NCBI RefSeq assembly: GCF_031143425.1
Contig: NC_090444.1
Coordinates: 1,311,315,324-1,311,379,323, forward strand
Direction of reading: 5' to 3'
Source: Pleurodeles waltl
Lineage: Eukaryota; Chordata; Amphibia; Caudata; Salamandridae
Length of the DNA stretch: 64,000 bases
Of the stretch, positions 48,011 to 58,870 are shown in pieces. A program made the position numbers and the translations under genes. Numbering within the stretch: position 1 is the stretch's first letter; each line of letters begins with the position of its first letter. The notes under the pieces are model-generated. The model saw only the letters and a list, made by a program, of their open reading frames with translations. It ran no database searches and had not been told where the DNA came from.

Positions 48011-50188
48011 ATATGTAGCTTCACAATGGTAACCCCGAATATGGCCATGTGAGGTGTCTAAAATCATGGAATTGTCCCCCCCATTCCAAATCAGGTATTG
48101 AGGAGCCAATTCCATGCATCCTGGGGGCTCCACCATGGACCCTCAGTACTGCCAAACCAGCTCTCTGATGCTTGCACTGCAGCTACAGCTGCTGCCACCT
48201 CACAGACAGGGTTCTGCCCTCCTGGGGTCTGAGCATCTCAGTCCCAGGAAGGCAGAACAAAGCATTGCCTTGGGAAGGAGGGTGTTACACCCTTTCCCTT
48301 TGGAAGTAGGTGTTTTAGGCTGGAGATGGGTACCCTCCCTCAGCCTCTGGAAATGGTTCGAAGGGCACAGATGGTGTCCTCCTTGCATAAGCCAGTCTAC
48401 ACCGGTTCAGGGATCCCCCAGCCCCTGCCCTGGCATGAAACTGGACAAAGGAAAGGGGAGTGACCACTCCCCTGTCCCTCACCACCCCAGGGGTGGTGCC
48501 CAGAGCTCCTCCAGTGTGTCCCAGACCTCTGCCATCTTGAAGGCTATTTAGGGTCTCTCCTGTGGGCTTCTCGTCAGATAACGAATGCGAGAGCTCACCA
48601 GAGTTCCTCTGCATCTCCTTCTTCGACTTCTGCCAAGGATCGACCGCTGACTGCCCCAGGACACCCCTCAAAACTGCAACAAAGTAGCAAGAAGACTACC
48701 AGCGACAGTGTAGTGCCTAATCCTGCCGGCTTTCTCGACTGTTTCCTGGTGGTGCATGCTCTGAGGGCTGTCTGCCTTCACCCTGCACTGGAAGCCAAGA
48801 AGAAATCTCCTGTGGGTCGACGGAATCTTCCCCCTGCTAACGCAGGCACCAAACATCTGCTTCACTGGTCCTCTGGGTCCCCTCTCATCATGACGAGGAT
48901 GGTCCCTGGAACACAGGAGCTGGATCCAAGTGACCCCGACAGTCCAGTGGTCCATATGTCCAAATTTGGTGGAGGTAAGTCCTTGCCTCCTCACGCCAGA
49001 CAGTAATCCTGTGAACTGCAGGTGCTAGGGCTTCTGTGCACTTTTGCAAGGAATCCTTTGTGCACAGCCCAGGTCCCCAGCACTCCATCCTGCATTGCTC
49101 AACTCGCTGAGTTGACCACCGGCTTCATGGGACCCTCCTTTCTAGTGTTGAGATGACTGCTGTGCTCAGTTTTCTTGAACCCATGTTCACGTACTTCTGC
49201 GGGTGCTGCCTGCTTCTGCATGGGCTCTCTGTATTGCTGAGTGCCCCCTCTGTTTCCTCCTCCAAGGGGTGACCTCCTGGTCCTCCCTGGGCCTGGGCAG
49301 CACCCATTTTCTTCAACTGTGACCTTTGCAGCTTGCAAGGCTTGTTTGCGGTCTTTCTGTGTAGAAACAACTCTGCATCCTCCAGCACACCGTGGGACAT
49401 CTTCTGTGCAAAGGAGAAGTTCCTGGCATCTTCCGTTGTTGCAGAATCTTCTGCTTCTTCCACCCGGAGGCAGACATTTTTCACCTTCATCTGGAGTTTA
49501 TGGGCTCCTGCCCCCCCCTGGACCCTTTTGTGACCCTTGGACTTGGTCCCATTCCTTTACAGGTCCTCAGGTACAGGAATCCGTCTTCAGTGCTTTGCAG
49601 TCTGTTGTGGTAGTGTATTTCTGGAGAAGTAGGGTAACTTTACTCCTACTTTTCAGGGTCTTGGGGTGGGGTATCTTGAACGCCCTTCGTGTTTTCTAAA
49701 ACTCCCAGTGACCCCCTACACACTACACTAGGCCTTGGGTCCCTAAGTGGTTCACTTTACACTTTCTTAGTATATTGTTTGTGTTGCCCCTAGGCCTATT
49801 GCATCCTATTGTATTCTACAGTGTTTGCACTACTTTTCTAACTGTTTACTTACCTGATTTTGGTTTGTGTGTATATTTTGTGTATTTTACTTACCTCCTA
49901 AGGGAGTATATCCTCTGAGATATTTTTGGCACATTGTCACTAAAATAGAGTAGCTTTATTTTTAGTAACTCTGAGTATTGTGATTCTTATGATATAGTGC
50001 TATATGATATAAGTGGTATAGTAGGAGCTTTGCATGTCTCCTAGTTCAGCCTAAGCTGCTCTGCTATAGCTGCCTCTATCAGCCTAAGCTGCTAGAACAC
50101 TACTAATCTACTAATAAGGGATAACTGGACCTGGCACAAGGTGTAAGTACCATCAGGTACCCGCTATAAGCCAGGCCAGCCTCCTACA

Positions 50189-50754
50189 CGCAGCAACTGC
50201 CATAAAGTAGGTCCTGGAGTGGGAGGAGCGTGGGAGGTTGCAGAGGGGAGGCAGGAAGGTGTTCCAAGAAACAGGAAAAAAAGTAGGACGCAGTGGGGGC
50301 CTAAAGCGGGGAGAAAAAGTAGAGCAAAATGGGCAGGAAGATTGGCGGAGAGGCGGTAGGGGCCTGACCTGGACAGCAGCAAACACAGCAAACAGGCAAA
50401 AGGGAGCAGGAGGTGCTACACTGCAAGCTCTACAGAGCGCTTAGGGGTGTGGTGTGGGGAGAGCTGGTAAGATGACCTGCTCAGTGGGGTCATGCAGCGT
50501 ATGCCATTAAGGAGGTCCTGGAGTGGGAGAAGTGTTGGTGGGTGGGATGAGGGAGGTGGGTGGGGATGCCAAGAACCACTGTGGGGCACGGTGGAGCCCT
50601 GAAGCGGGGGAGCAGAAGTAGAGCAAAAAGAGCTGGAAGAGAGGAGGGCAGCAGCAAATATAGCCAACAGGCAAAAAGGAGCAGGAGGCACTACATTGCA
50701 CGCTCTAGAGCGCTTAGCGGTGTGGTTCAGGGAGAGCTGGTAAGATGACCTGCT
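50189..50754 (-). repeat. Two tandem monomers of about 273 bp
   Basis: The words GGTCCTGGAGTGGGAG, AGAGCGCTTAG and GAGCTGGTAAGATGACCTGC recur 273 bp apart (for example 50,461 and 50,734). The block ends exactly where the plus-strand LINE resumes. Because the minus-strand LINE starts its 3' end at the other side of the same break, these monomers are probably its 5' UTR promoter repeats. They contain no coding sequence. Confidence 0.6.
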
Positions 50755-51540
50755 CATGAATCATTACCGGCCATGATCAATGAATTTCAACTCACATGCT
50801 ACAACTATGCAGATGACACACAAGTACTCCTCAATCAGGACTGCCCCAAAGACATTGGAAACTCACAAATCTTCAGTTGCCTGAGAGCCGTTGATCAATG
50901 GATGACATGGACCCATCTCAAGCTGAATGTTTCCAAAACAGAAATACTCACATTTGTTGATTGGAAAAATTATGACCCACTCTGTGCCTGGTCTGACGAT
51001 CTGGAACCACCTCCCAAGGTAGCTAAGGAAGTAAGAAACCTTGGAATTACCATGGACTCCAGGTTAACAGTGAATGTTGAAGTGGACAAATGAGCAAAAT
51101 CAAACTTCATCACAAAGAAAACTCTGTGATGCATCTTTCCCCACCTGGGATTTCCACACAAGGTCCAGGCTACTACCTCTCTTGTACTGTCTAAACTGGA
51201 TTATGCCAAGGGCCTCTATCATAGATCATCTCTGTCTACTATGAAAAGACTACAATCGATTCAGAGCTGTGCTGCCAGACTATTCCTACATGTAAAGCCC
51301 CAAGTCCATGTCCCCCTGCCTTGAGGGCCCTACATTAGTTACCGGTTGCCAGAAGATTCACCTTCAAGCTGCTCTGTATCACCCACAAAGCAACACATAG
51401 AACAGGACCACTTTTCATCAGGAATAAATTCACCAAATACATTCAACAAAGGAACCTTCGCTCAAGATTGGCACCTCGCCTCAAAAATCCACCAGAAGAC
51501 TTCTGAAGAGTAGGGTAGTTCCTTCATAACCACCATACTC
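50755..51540 (+). mobile_element. L2-type LINE, plus strand, 3' part (continuation of 35,291-38,532)
   Basis: Begins with ESLPAMINEFQLTCYNYADD, the palm YADD box that is missing from the RT half ending at 38,532. It then carries WMTWTHLKLNVSKTEIL, VRNLGITMDSRL and LVLSKLDYAKGLYH with SCAARLFLH, the standard L2/CR1 RT C-terminal series. A stop at about 51,092 and later frameshifts disable it. The 3' end is not precise. Confidence 0.8.
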
Positions 51541-51737
51541 AAACATCAATGTACTGCATATCCCTGTACATGTAAACATTTATAATTTGATTTTATGTAT
51601 CTATATAGGCATGTGTATTTCTTTGTACAAATATGTAAAAATATCAGTTTTTTACTTAAAATATATACATACTATTCTTGCTTAATACATGTATGTAGTC
51701 ATTATGGTTAAATATATATATTAACTAGTGGAGGTTG
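51541..51737. other. AT-rich spacer
   Basis: Contains TATATA-rich simple sequence next to the foldback element. Confidence 0.4.
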
Positions 51738-52599
51738 CCACTAGGTAGTTATAGTTAGGACCTAGCTTCTATTGAAATATAATTTTTTTACTTGTCTATA
51801 TCTTTGACACCGGTTGATGAATCTTCAATGAATTTTCCCAAAAAATACAGCGATCACTTCAGCTGCGGTCTGGAAAGTTTTGGGGTGATCCAGCCAGCGC
51901 AGGCTGAGAAAAAAGGGGGGTTCCCAAAATGTATTTTCCCTGTGCAGTTTTCAATAGGGATTTTGAACACAACTACAGCTCAAACCGCTGGACAGAATCA
52001 CACCAAATTTGGCAAAAAGCTAGCTCTTGTTCCATAAAGAATCCTTTTTGTTATTTGATGTAAATCAGTTCAGTAGTTTTTGAAATATTAAAGAAAAAAC
52101 AAGTTTGTATGTATAGGGATGCAAAGCCTCTGCAATCCCTCTCAATCTCGTGCCGAGATCTGATTGGCTGCTACTACTTCAACAAGGAAGTGTTAGCAGT
52201 CCCCTTGGCACTCAGTTTCAGCTTTATTTATATGGGGGGGGCCCTGCGGACACCCGATACACTGCCCTACGGACCGCCACCTCCCTGGGGCTTAAATTCA
52301 ATAGATTGCGAGGGGGGAGCCTTGACACCTCCAGCCAAATCAAAGCGAACACTCCGCACCCAGCAAGTGAGAGTCGTCAAAGAGAGTGGGAGAAAGAGAT
52401 TGAAAGAGAGAAAGAGAGTGAGGGGGGAGAGATTGAGAGTTTTTTAGGAGTTTTTTAGGCTTTGATGGATGATATACTTTGAATGAAATATTTCTGCGCA
52501 AATTGAAAAGACCTATGTATTTGTCAATTAAAAAGAGTACGACCTCCGTTCAGTAAGAGCCTTAAACATTTGAATAAAACAAAAAAAAGAGAGGGAAAC

Positions 52600-52672
52600 A
52601 ACAAGGGACACACCTGGATTCGAACCCTCAACACTCAGTGTGAAGGTCTGTGATTTTCACACTTGAGCTATA
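52600..52672 (-). pseudogene. tRNA-like sequence (possible SINE head)
   Basis: The minus strand reads TAGCTCAAGTGTG, then CAGACCTTCACACTG (anticodon-arm-like with TTC) and GAGGGTTCGAATCC, resembling A-box, anticodon loop and B-box of a tRNA. The acceptor and T stems do not pair well, so it is at most a pseudogene or a tRNA-derived SINE head. Confidence 0.35.
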
Positions 52673-52689
52673 TATTTTCTTTCTTCCTT

Positions 52690-53540
52690 TTTTAAGCCCT
52701 TTATGGGTTATCAGGGACCGGGGGGGTGGGGTGGGGGAGGAGCCTCAAGGCATCCCTCATTGTCCCTCAGTATTTATTCATTTATTTTATAATATGCCCT
52801 TACGGACTATCAGGGACTGCGGTGGAAGCCTTAAGGAGGCTTCCCCTGTAGTCCCTTACCAATTTTTTTATTATTTTGTAATATGCCCTATGGGCTATCT
52901 GGGACTGTGGAGGATGGAGCCTCAAAGCCTCCCTCGCTGTCCTGTTGCTCCAGCAAGCAGGCAGCAGCTTTTAGCAACAGCTGCCTGGTTGGAAAAGCAA
53001 AGCTTCATCTCTGTTCCCTGCAAGCACATCTGTGTGCAGGGAACAGAGATCAAAAATCTGCTTTTTGACAGCGGGACCTGTTTGACAGGTCCCGCTGTAA
53101 AAAAATGGACTTTGTTTGATGTGACTTGGCTGCAGCTTCCAAGCTGCAGCCACGCCACAGCAAACAGCTATGTCCTGAGGGTGGGCACCCTAGGACATAG
53201 AAGGAGCCAGCCCTGGAGGTGGCAGTCCCCAGGGCCATTAGTGGCTCCTTGAGGCCCGCCTCCAATGCAGGCATAGACCGAGGAGGTGGTGATCCCTGGG
53301 GCTAAAGAGGGTCCGAAATGGACCCACTTTTTTTTTATTAGAGACCCAGGGAGGTGGTGGTCCCCTGGGCTGTAGGGGAGGCCATCAGACCTCTCCCACA
53401 TTATAAAAGCATTTTTACCCCAAAGGGGTGGTGGTCCCCAGGGCTTTGGGGGGCCGCACGCCCCGCTCATATTTTATTTTTCACCCCAGGGAGATGGTGA
53501 TCCCAGGGCTGCAGGGGGCTCTATTAAAAAGAAGAAAGTG
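52690..53540. repeat. Degenerate tandem blocks and serial hairpins inside the foldback element
   Basis: 52,690-52,940 has three approximate copies of a TATGGGCTATCAGGGACTG-like unit (about 100 bp). 53,005-53,151 has three successive hairpins: 15-bp arms at 53,008-53,022/53,035-53,049, 14-bp arms at 53,068-53,081/53,085-53,098, and 11-bp arms at 53,128-53,151. 53,270-53,540 has about four copies of an AGGTGGTGGTCCC-CAGGGCT unit. Open frames here follow the repeats. Confidence 0.65.
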
Positions 53541-54180
53541 CCCCTGAGACCTGGCACACTCGGGGGCTCTTTTAAAAACAAACGTGGCAACCTGTGCTTT
53601 TTTTTTTTAACCCTGGTGGGGTCCTTTGGGACCCCAGCACCAGAGCTGTTCGTACCCTGGCCCCTTTTGTATTTGTATTCTTTTTACAGAGACTGTGCTT
53701 CAGCCGAGTCCCAAGATGGCTGCCAACACATCAATTGCTTCCTTGTTGAAGCTTTGGCTGCCAATTGATCTCAAAACAAGACCTGGAGGGGTTGGGAATC
53801 CTTCACGTCCCTACATATACAAATGTGGATTCTCTAAAACTACTGAACAGATTTACACCTAAACAGAAAGGGTGCATTTATGTACCAGGACCTACCTTTC
53901 TGCTAAATATGGTGTAATTCCGTTCAGTAGTTTTGGTGCTATCGCTGTTCAAAATCCCTATGGAAAAATAAATGGGGAAAACTTGGTTTGGGACCCCCGA
54001 TTTTCCTCACCCCTCCTGGACAGATCACCCCCAAACTTTCCAAACAGCAGCAGAGTTTACTGGCTACTGGCAAATTGTTTTGGAAAGTTTAGTGAAGATT
54101 TGTCATGCGGCGCCAAGGATATAGGCAAGTTAAAAACGCTTTTTATATAGAAATTAGGTCCTAAATATAACTACCTTGTG

Positions 54181-54183
<3 letters not shown>

Positions 54184-54213
<30 letters not shown>
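54184..54213. repeat. (TA)n microsatellite
   Basis: About 15 TA dinucleotides next to the foldback element. Confidence 0.9.
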
Positions 54214-54216
<3 letters not shown>

Positions 54217-54263
54217 AAAACAAAGCCCTTCCAGGGTTAGAGTGACGCATAAATTATGCAAAA

Positions 54264-54382
54264 ATGAAGAGAGAACTTTGGGTAGTTCCCAAATCTAGAG
54301 TGTCGCTGGTGTTACAGGGTGCTTCTTACTTGAGCTGGTCTCCACCTAAACTTGGGAACTACCCAGAGTTCTCTCTTCATTT
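54264..54382. mobile_element. Palindromic MITE inside a TA microsatellite
   Basis: The arms ATGAAGAGAGAACTTTGGG...GTAGTTCCCAA and the inverted TTGGGAACTACCCAGAG...TTCTCTCTTCAT pair over about 33 bp with about 50 bp between them. The element sits between TA arrays, which fits insertion at TA (Tc1/mariner style), but TA repeats hide any duplication. A diverged relative occurs near 10,560-10,690. Confidence 0.55.
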
Positions 54383-54385
54383 TTT

Positions 54386-54395
54386 TATATGTATA

Positions 54396-54453
<58 letters not shown>

Positions 54454-54454
54454 T

Positions 54455-54490
<36 letters not shown>

Positions 54491-54497
54491 GTATGTG
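54386..54497. repeat. (TA)n with TATG/TGTG variants
   Basis: Long AT microsatellite with interspersed GT and CAT. Tyrosine/isoleucine open frames here are artefacts. Confidence 0.9.
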
Positions 54498-55299
54498 TCC
54501 ACAAACATTCTTCCCACTTGCGTGAAGAGTACACACAAACTCAGCAGCGTATTGCACAACACAGTTTAATCAATTCCCACAATCACCAAATGGCACCAAC
54601 AGCCAACCCAATGCATTTAGCCATATCACACCTTGCTCACAGGTGAACTCTTTTGTGTTCTGTTCCCAGGTTAAAACCCACGGTGAAATAACGAAAGAAA
54701 ATGAAGGACTAAAAACCAACAACAAACATGGCAATGTATTTTGGTGGCATATTGAAACATGTTTTACTCCAATATACCCTGGTGTTCTTCTTTCCTTTCC
54801 TACAATTCCACAGGATGCTATCTCCCAACTTGTATATATAATGATTCCTAATGGTACCCATGCATCCCTATTATTACACTCTTCTTCTGTACTGCATTCC
54901 TACGATCCCTGTCAGGAAAAAGGCTAGGTGCGGTACAGGTCTCGCCCAAAATTCCGGTGTGCAACTCTGCGGCGCTTTATGCGCACCACTGGTCATCCCC
55001 GCTTGTTCCAAGAATGGCCATCAGCGTCGTCTGCCCTGTGGTAAAGCTCACGTAGCTGCAGGTTCAGGGCATTGGTAGACAAGATGCACTTATCAGTGCT
55101 ATCCTGTAAAGGGACTACATTTCTCATGTTTTTAGAAGCAGCGGCCATCTTGGGGTGTGGCAGGCCTATAAAGCCCAGACACACCTAAGCACGTTGCTCA
55201 CTATTTTAAAGACTTCGATGCAGCCAGACCTCATGGAGGTTTCTCTAGAAAAGTCCAGAGTTTCTGAATGGCAGAGTATCGTATAACCAAAGTCCATGG
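54498..55299. other. Unassigned DNA
   Basis: No gene recognised. The segment 55,140-55,190 (GGCCATCTTGGGGTGTGGC with CTATAAAGCCC) has a TATA-like word but no supported transcript. Confidence 0.3.
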
Positions 55300-58271
55300 T
55301 GTAGGAGGCTGGCCTCGCTTATAGTGGGTACCTTGTGGTAGTTACACCTTGTGCCAGGTCCAGTTATCCCTTATTAGTAGAATAGAGGTGTTCTAGCAGC
55401 TTAGGCTCATAGAGTTAGCTATAGCAGAGCAGCTTAGGCTGAACTAGGAGACATGCAAAGCTCCTACTATACCACTTCTATCATATAGCACTATATCATA
55501 AGAAAACAAAATACTCAGAGTTACTAAAAATAAAGGTACTTTATTTTAGTGACAATATGCCAAAAGTATCTCAGAGGATATACCCCCTTAGGAGGTAAGT
55601 AATATACACAAATGATATACACACAAACCAAAATCAGGTAAGTAACAGTTAGAAAAGTAGTGCAAACAATGTAGAACACAATAGAATGCAATAGGGAGAA
55701 ATAGGCCTAGGGGCAACAAAAAACAGATACTCCAAAAGTGGAATGCAAACCACGAATGGACCCCAGGCCTAGTGTAGTGTGTAGAGGGTCACTGGGAGTG
55801 TAAGAAAACACTAAGGGTGTCCAAGATACCCCACCCCAAGACTCTGAAAAGTAGGAATAAAGTTACCCTACCACCCCAGAAAGACAGTAAAGTCGAGATA
55901 GGGGATTCTGCAAGGACAACAACTGACTGCAAAGCACTGAAGACGGATTCCTGGGCCTGAGGACCTGTAAATGAAGGGGACCAAGTCCAAGGGTCACGCA
56001 AGTGTCCAGGGGGGGCAAGAGCCCACTAAACCCCAGATGAAGGTGCAAAAGGGCTGCTTCTGGGTGGAAGAAGCCAAAGATTCTGCAACAACGGAAGGTG
56101 CCAGGAACTTCTCCTTTGGTCAGAAGATGTCCCATGGCGTGCTGGAGGATGCAGAGTTGCTCCCACGCAGAAAGACTGCAAACAAGCCTTGCTAGCTGCA
56201 AGAGCTGCGGTTGAGGATTTTGGCTGCTGCTAGGGCCCAGGAAGGACCAGGAGGTCGCCCCTTGGAGGAGGAGACAGAGGGAGCGCTCAGGAACTCAGAG
56301 AGCCCATGCAGAAGCAGGCAGCACCCGCAGAAGTACCTGAACAGGCACTTAGAAGATCTGAGGACAGCGGTCGACTCAGAGTCACAAAGGAGGGTCCCAC
56401 GACGTCCGAGTCCAACTCAGCGAGTTGGGCAATGCAGGACGGAGTGCTGGGGACCTGGGCTAGACTGTGCATGAAGGAAGTCTTGCAAAAGTGCACAGAA
56501 GCCCGAGCAGCTGCAGTTCACGCAGTACACAGGATTACTGTCTGGCGTGGGGAGGCAAGGACTTACCTCCACCAAATTTGGACAGAAGGGCCACTGGACT
56601 GTGGAAGACACTTGGACCCAGCTCCTGTGTTCCAGGGACCATGCTCGTCAGGATGAGAGGGGACCCAGAGGACCGGTGATGCAAAAGTTTGTTGTCTGCG
56701 TTTGCAGGTGGAAGATTCTGTCAACCCACTGGAGATGTCTTCTTGCCTTCCAGTGCAGGGTGAAGGCAGACAGCCCTCAGAGCATGCACCACCAGGAAAC
56801 AGTCGAGAAAGCCGGCAGGATGAGGCGCTACAATGTTGCTGGTAGTCTTCTTGCTACTTTGTTGCGGTTATGCAGGCGTCCTGGAGCAGTCAGCGGTCGT
56901 TCCTTGGCAGAAGTCGAAGGGGGAAGTGCAGAGGAACTCTGGTAAGCTCTTGCATTCGTTATCTGGTGAGATGCCCACAGGAGAGACCCTAAATAGCCCA
57001 CAGAGGAGGATTGGCTACTGAGAAAGGTAAGCACCTATCAGGAGGGGTATCTGATGTCACCTGCTGGCACTGGCCACTCAGAGCTGTCCATTTTGCCCTC
57101 ACACCTCTGCATCCAAGATGGCAGAGGTCTGGGACACACTGGAGGAGCTCTGGGTACCTCCCCTGGGAGGTGCTGGTCAGGGGAGTGGTCACTCCCCTTT
57201 CCTTTGTCCAGTTTCGCGCCAGAGCAGGGCTGGGGGGATCCCTGAACCGTGTAGACTGGCTTATGCAGAGAGGGCACCATCTGTGCCCTTCAAAGCATTT
57301 CCAGAGGCCAGGAGAGGCTACTCCTCCCAGGCCCTTCACACCTATTTCCAAAGGGAGAGGGTGTAACACCCCCTCTCAGAGGAAATCCTTTGTTCTGCCT
57401 TCCTGGGACCAGGCTGCCCAGGCCCCAGGGGGGCAGAAACCTGTCTGAGGGGTTGGCAGCAGCAGTAGCTGCAGTGGAGACCCCGGAAAGTTAGTTTGGC
57501 AGTAGCCGGGCTCTGTGCTGGAGACCCGGGGATGCATGGAATTGTCCCCCCAATACCAGGACGGTATTGGGGGGACAATTCCATAATCCTAGACATGTTA
57601 CATGGCCATGTTCGGAGTTACCATTGTGACGCCACATATAGGTAGTGACCTATATGTAGTGCACATGTGCAATGGTGTCCCCGCACTCACAAAGTCCGGG
57701 GAATTTGCTTTGAACAATGTGGGGGCACCTTGGCTAGTGCCAGGGTGCCCCCACACTAAGTAACTTTGCACCTAACCTTCACCTAGTGAGGGTTAGACAT
57801 ATAGGTGACTTATAAGTTACTTATGTGCAGTGAAAAATGGCTGTGAAATAACGTGGACATTATTTCACTCAGGCTGCAGTGGCAGTCCTGTGTAAGAATT
57901 GTCTGAGCTCCCTATGGGTGGCAAAAGAAATGCTGCAGCCCATAGGGATCTCTTGGAACCCCAATACCCTGGGTACCTAGGCACCATATACAAGGGAATT
58001 ATAAGGGTGTTCCAGTGTGCCAATGAGAATTGGTAAAATTAGTCACTAGCCTGCAGTGACAATTTTAAAACTAGAGAGAGCATAAACACTGAGGTTCTGG
58101 TTAGCAGAGCCTCAGTGATACAGTTATGCACCACACAGGGAACACATACAGGGCATACTTTATGAGCACTGGGGTCCTGACTTGCAGGACCCCAGTGACA
58201 CATAGGCAAAAACAAACATACATACAGTAAAAATGGGGATAACATGCCAGGCAAGATGGTACTTTCCTACA
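55300..58271 (-). mobile_element. Solo-LTR-like element, 2,972 bp, minus orientation
   Basis: Ends TGTAGGAGGCTGGCC (left) and GGTACTTTCCTACA (right), flanked by the exact 5-bp duplication CATGG (55,295-55,299 and 58,272-58,276). It is the reverse-orientation relative of 42,113-50,188. In its own orientation there is an early block with GATAACATGCC-type words and CACTGGGGTCCTG repeats, and an AATAAAGTACCTTTATTTTT-like polyadenylation region near its 3' end (about 55,530). Long open frames inside are not supported as genes. No internal retroviral region remains. Confidence 0.65.
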
Positions 58272-58359
58272 CATGGCGCATCCAAAAACGAGGAGGTCGT
58301 ACTCGTAGCGGTAAGGCCTTGCTGAATCCAAGTTTGGAGGAAGTTATTACTTCCAAGAG

Positions 58360-58870
58360 GTAACTCGCTTTGTGCCCATGTAATGCATGGTGTTTCCGTT
58401 CACAGATGTAAAGCGCTCTTTTGGCTCAGTGATTCAAAGCTTTTCAGCTCATAGAGATAACGCGCTTTGTGCACATGTAATTCATGGTGTTTCCATTCAC
58501 AGATGTAAAGCGCTCTTTTGGCTCAGTGATTCAAAGCGTTTCAGTTCACAGAGATAACGTGCTCTGTGCACACGTAATTCAAGGTGTTTCCATTCACAGA
58601 TGTAAAGCGCTCTTTTGGCTCAGTGATTCAAAGCGTTTCAGTTCACAGAGATAACACGCTTTGTGCACATGTAATTCATGGTGTTTCCGTTCACAGATGT
58701 AAAGCGCTCTTTGGGCTCAGTGATTCAAGGCGTTTCAGTTCACAGAAATAACGCGCTTTGTGCACACGTAATTCAAGGTGTTTCCGTTCACAGATATAAA
58801 GTACTCTTTTGGCTCAGTAATTCCAAGCGCGTCAGTTCTCAGACGTAAAGCGTTCTGGGCATGATAATTC
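58360..58870. repeat. 97-bp tandem satellite, about 5 copies
   Basis: The word CACAGATGTAAAGCGCTC occurs at 58,401, 58,498, 58,595 and 58,692, with a variant at 58,789: exactly 97 bp apart each time. Each unit also has GAGATAACGCGCTTTGTGCAC. After 58,870 shorter degenerate half-units with AAGCGCTTCA continue to about 58,990. Confidence 0.92.

Larger units (their letters stand above)
42113..50188 (+). mobile_element. Solo-LTR-like element (about 2.87 kb without the L1), plus orientation
   Basis: It begins TGTGAGAAAGTAGCCTC and ends GGCCAGCCTCCTACA. An L1 with its own target duplication occupies 42,801-47,992. The sequence is related to 55,300-58,271 read in reverse: shared blocks include CCCCGGACTTTGTGAG, the AGTTCCTCTGC region and the CTAAGCTGC repeats near the 3' end. 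Flanks GTCAT and CGCAG do not match, unlike the two related elements here. A CTATTTAGGGTCTC segment near 48,543 could be a core promoter. Frames inside are not genes. Confidence 0.65.
51738..54181. mobile_element. Foldback element with long (about 430 bp) diverged inverted repeats
   Basis: The left arm (51,738 to about 52,170) and the right arm (about 53,760-54,181, inverted) match in order: CCACTAGGTAGTTATAG vs CCACAAGGTAGTTATAT, TTAGGACCTA in both, ACTTGTCTATATCTTTG vs ACTTGCCTATATCCTTG, AATAGGGATTTTGAACA vs CATAGGGATTTTGAACA, and TTCAGTAGTTTT in both. The middle (52,180-53,750) holds degenerate tandem repeats, hairpins and a tRNA-like segment. TA-rich sequence lies on both flanks. No transposase. 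Superfamily not identified. Confidence 0.65.

Noticed and set aside
49241..49699. A 152-codon plus-strand frame
   Set aside because: It lies inside the LTR-like element, is not conserved as a frame in the related copy at 55.3-58.3 kb and has no domain.
54264..54569. Tyrosine/isoleucine-rich open frames
   Set aside because: They translate TA microsatellites.
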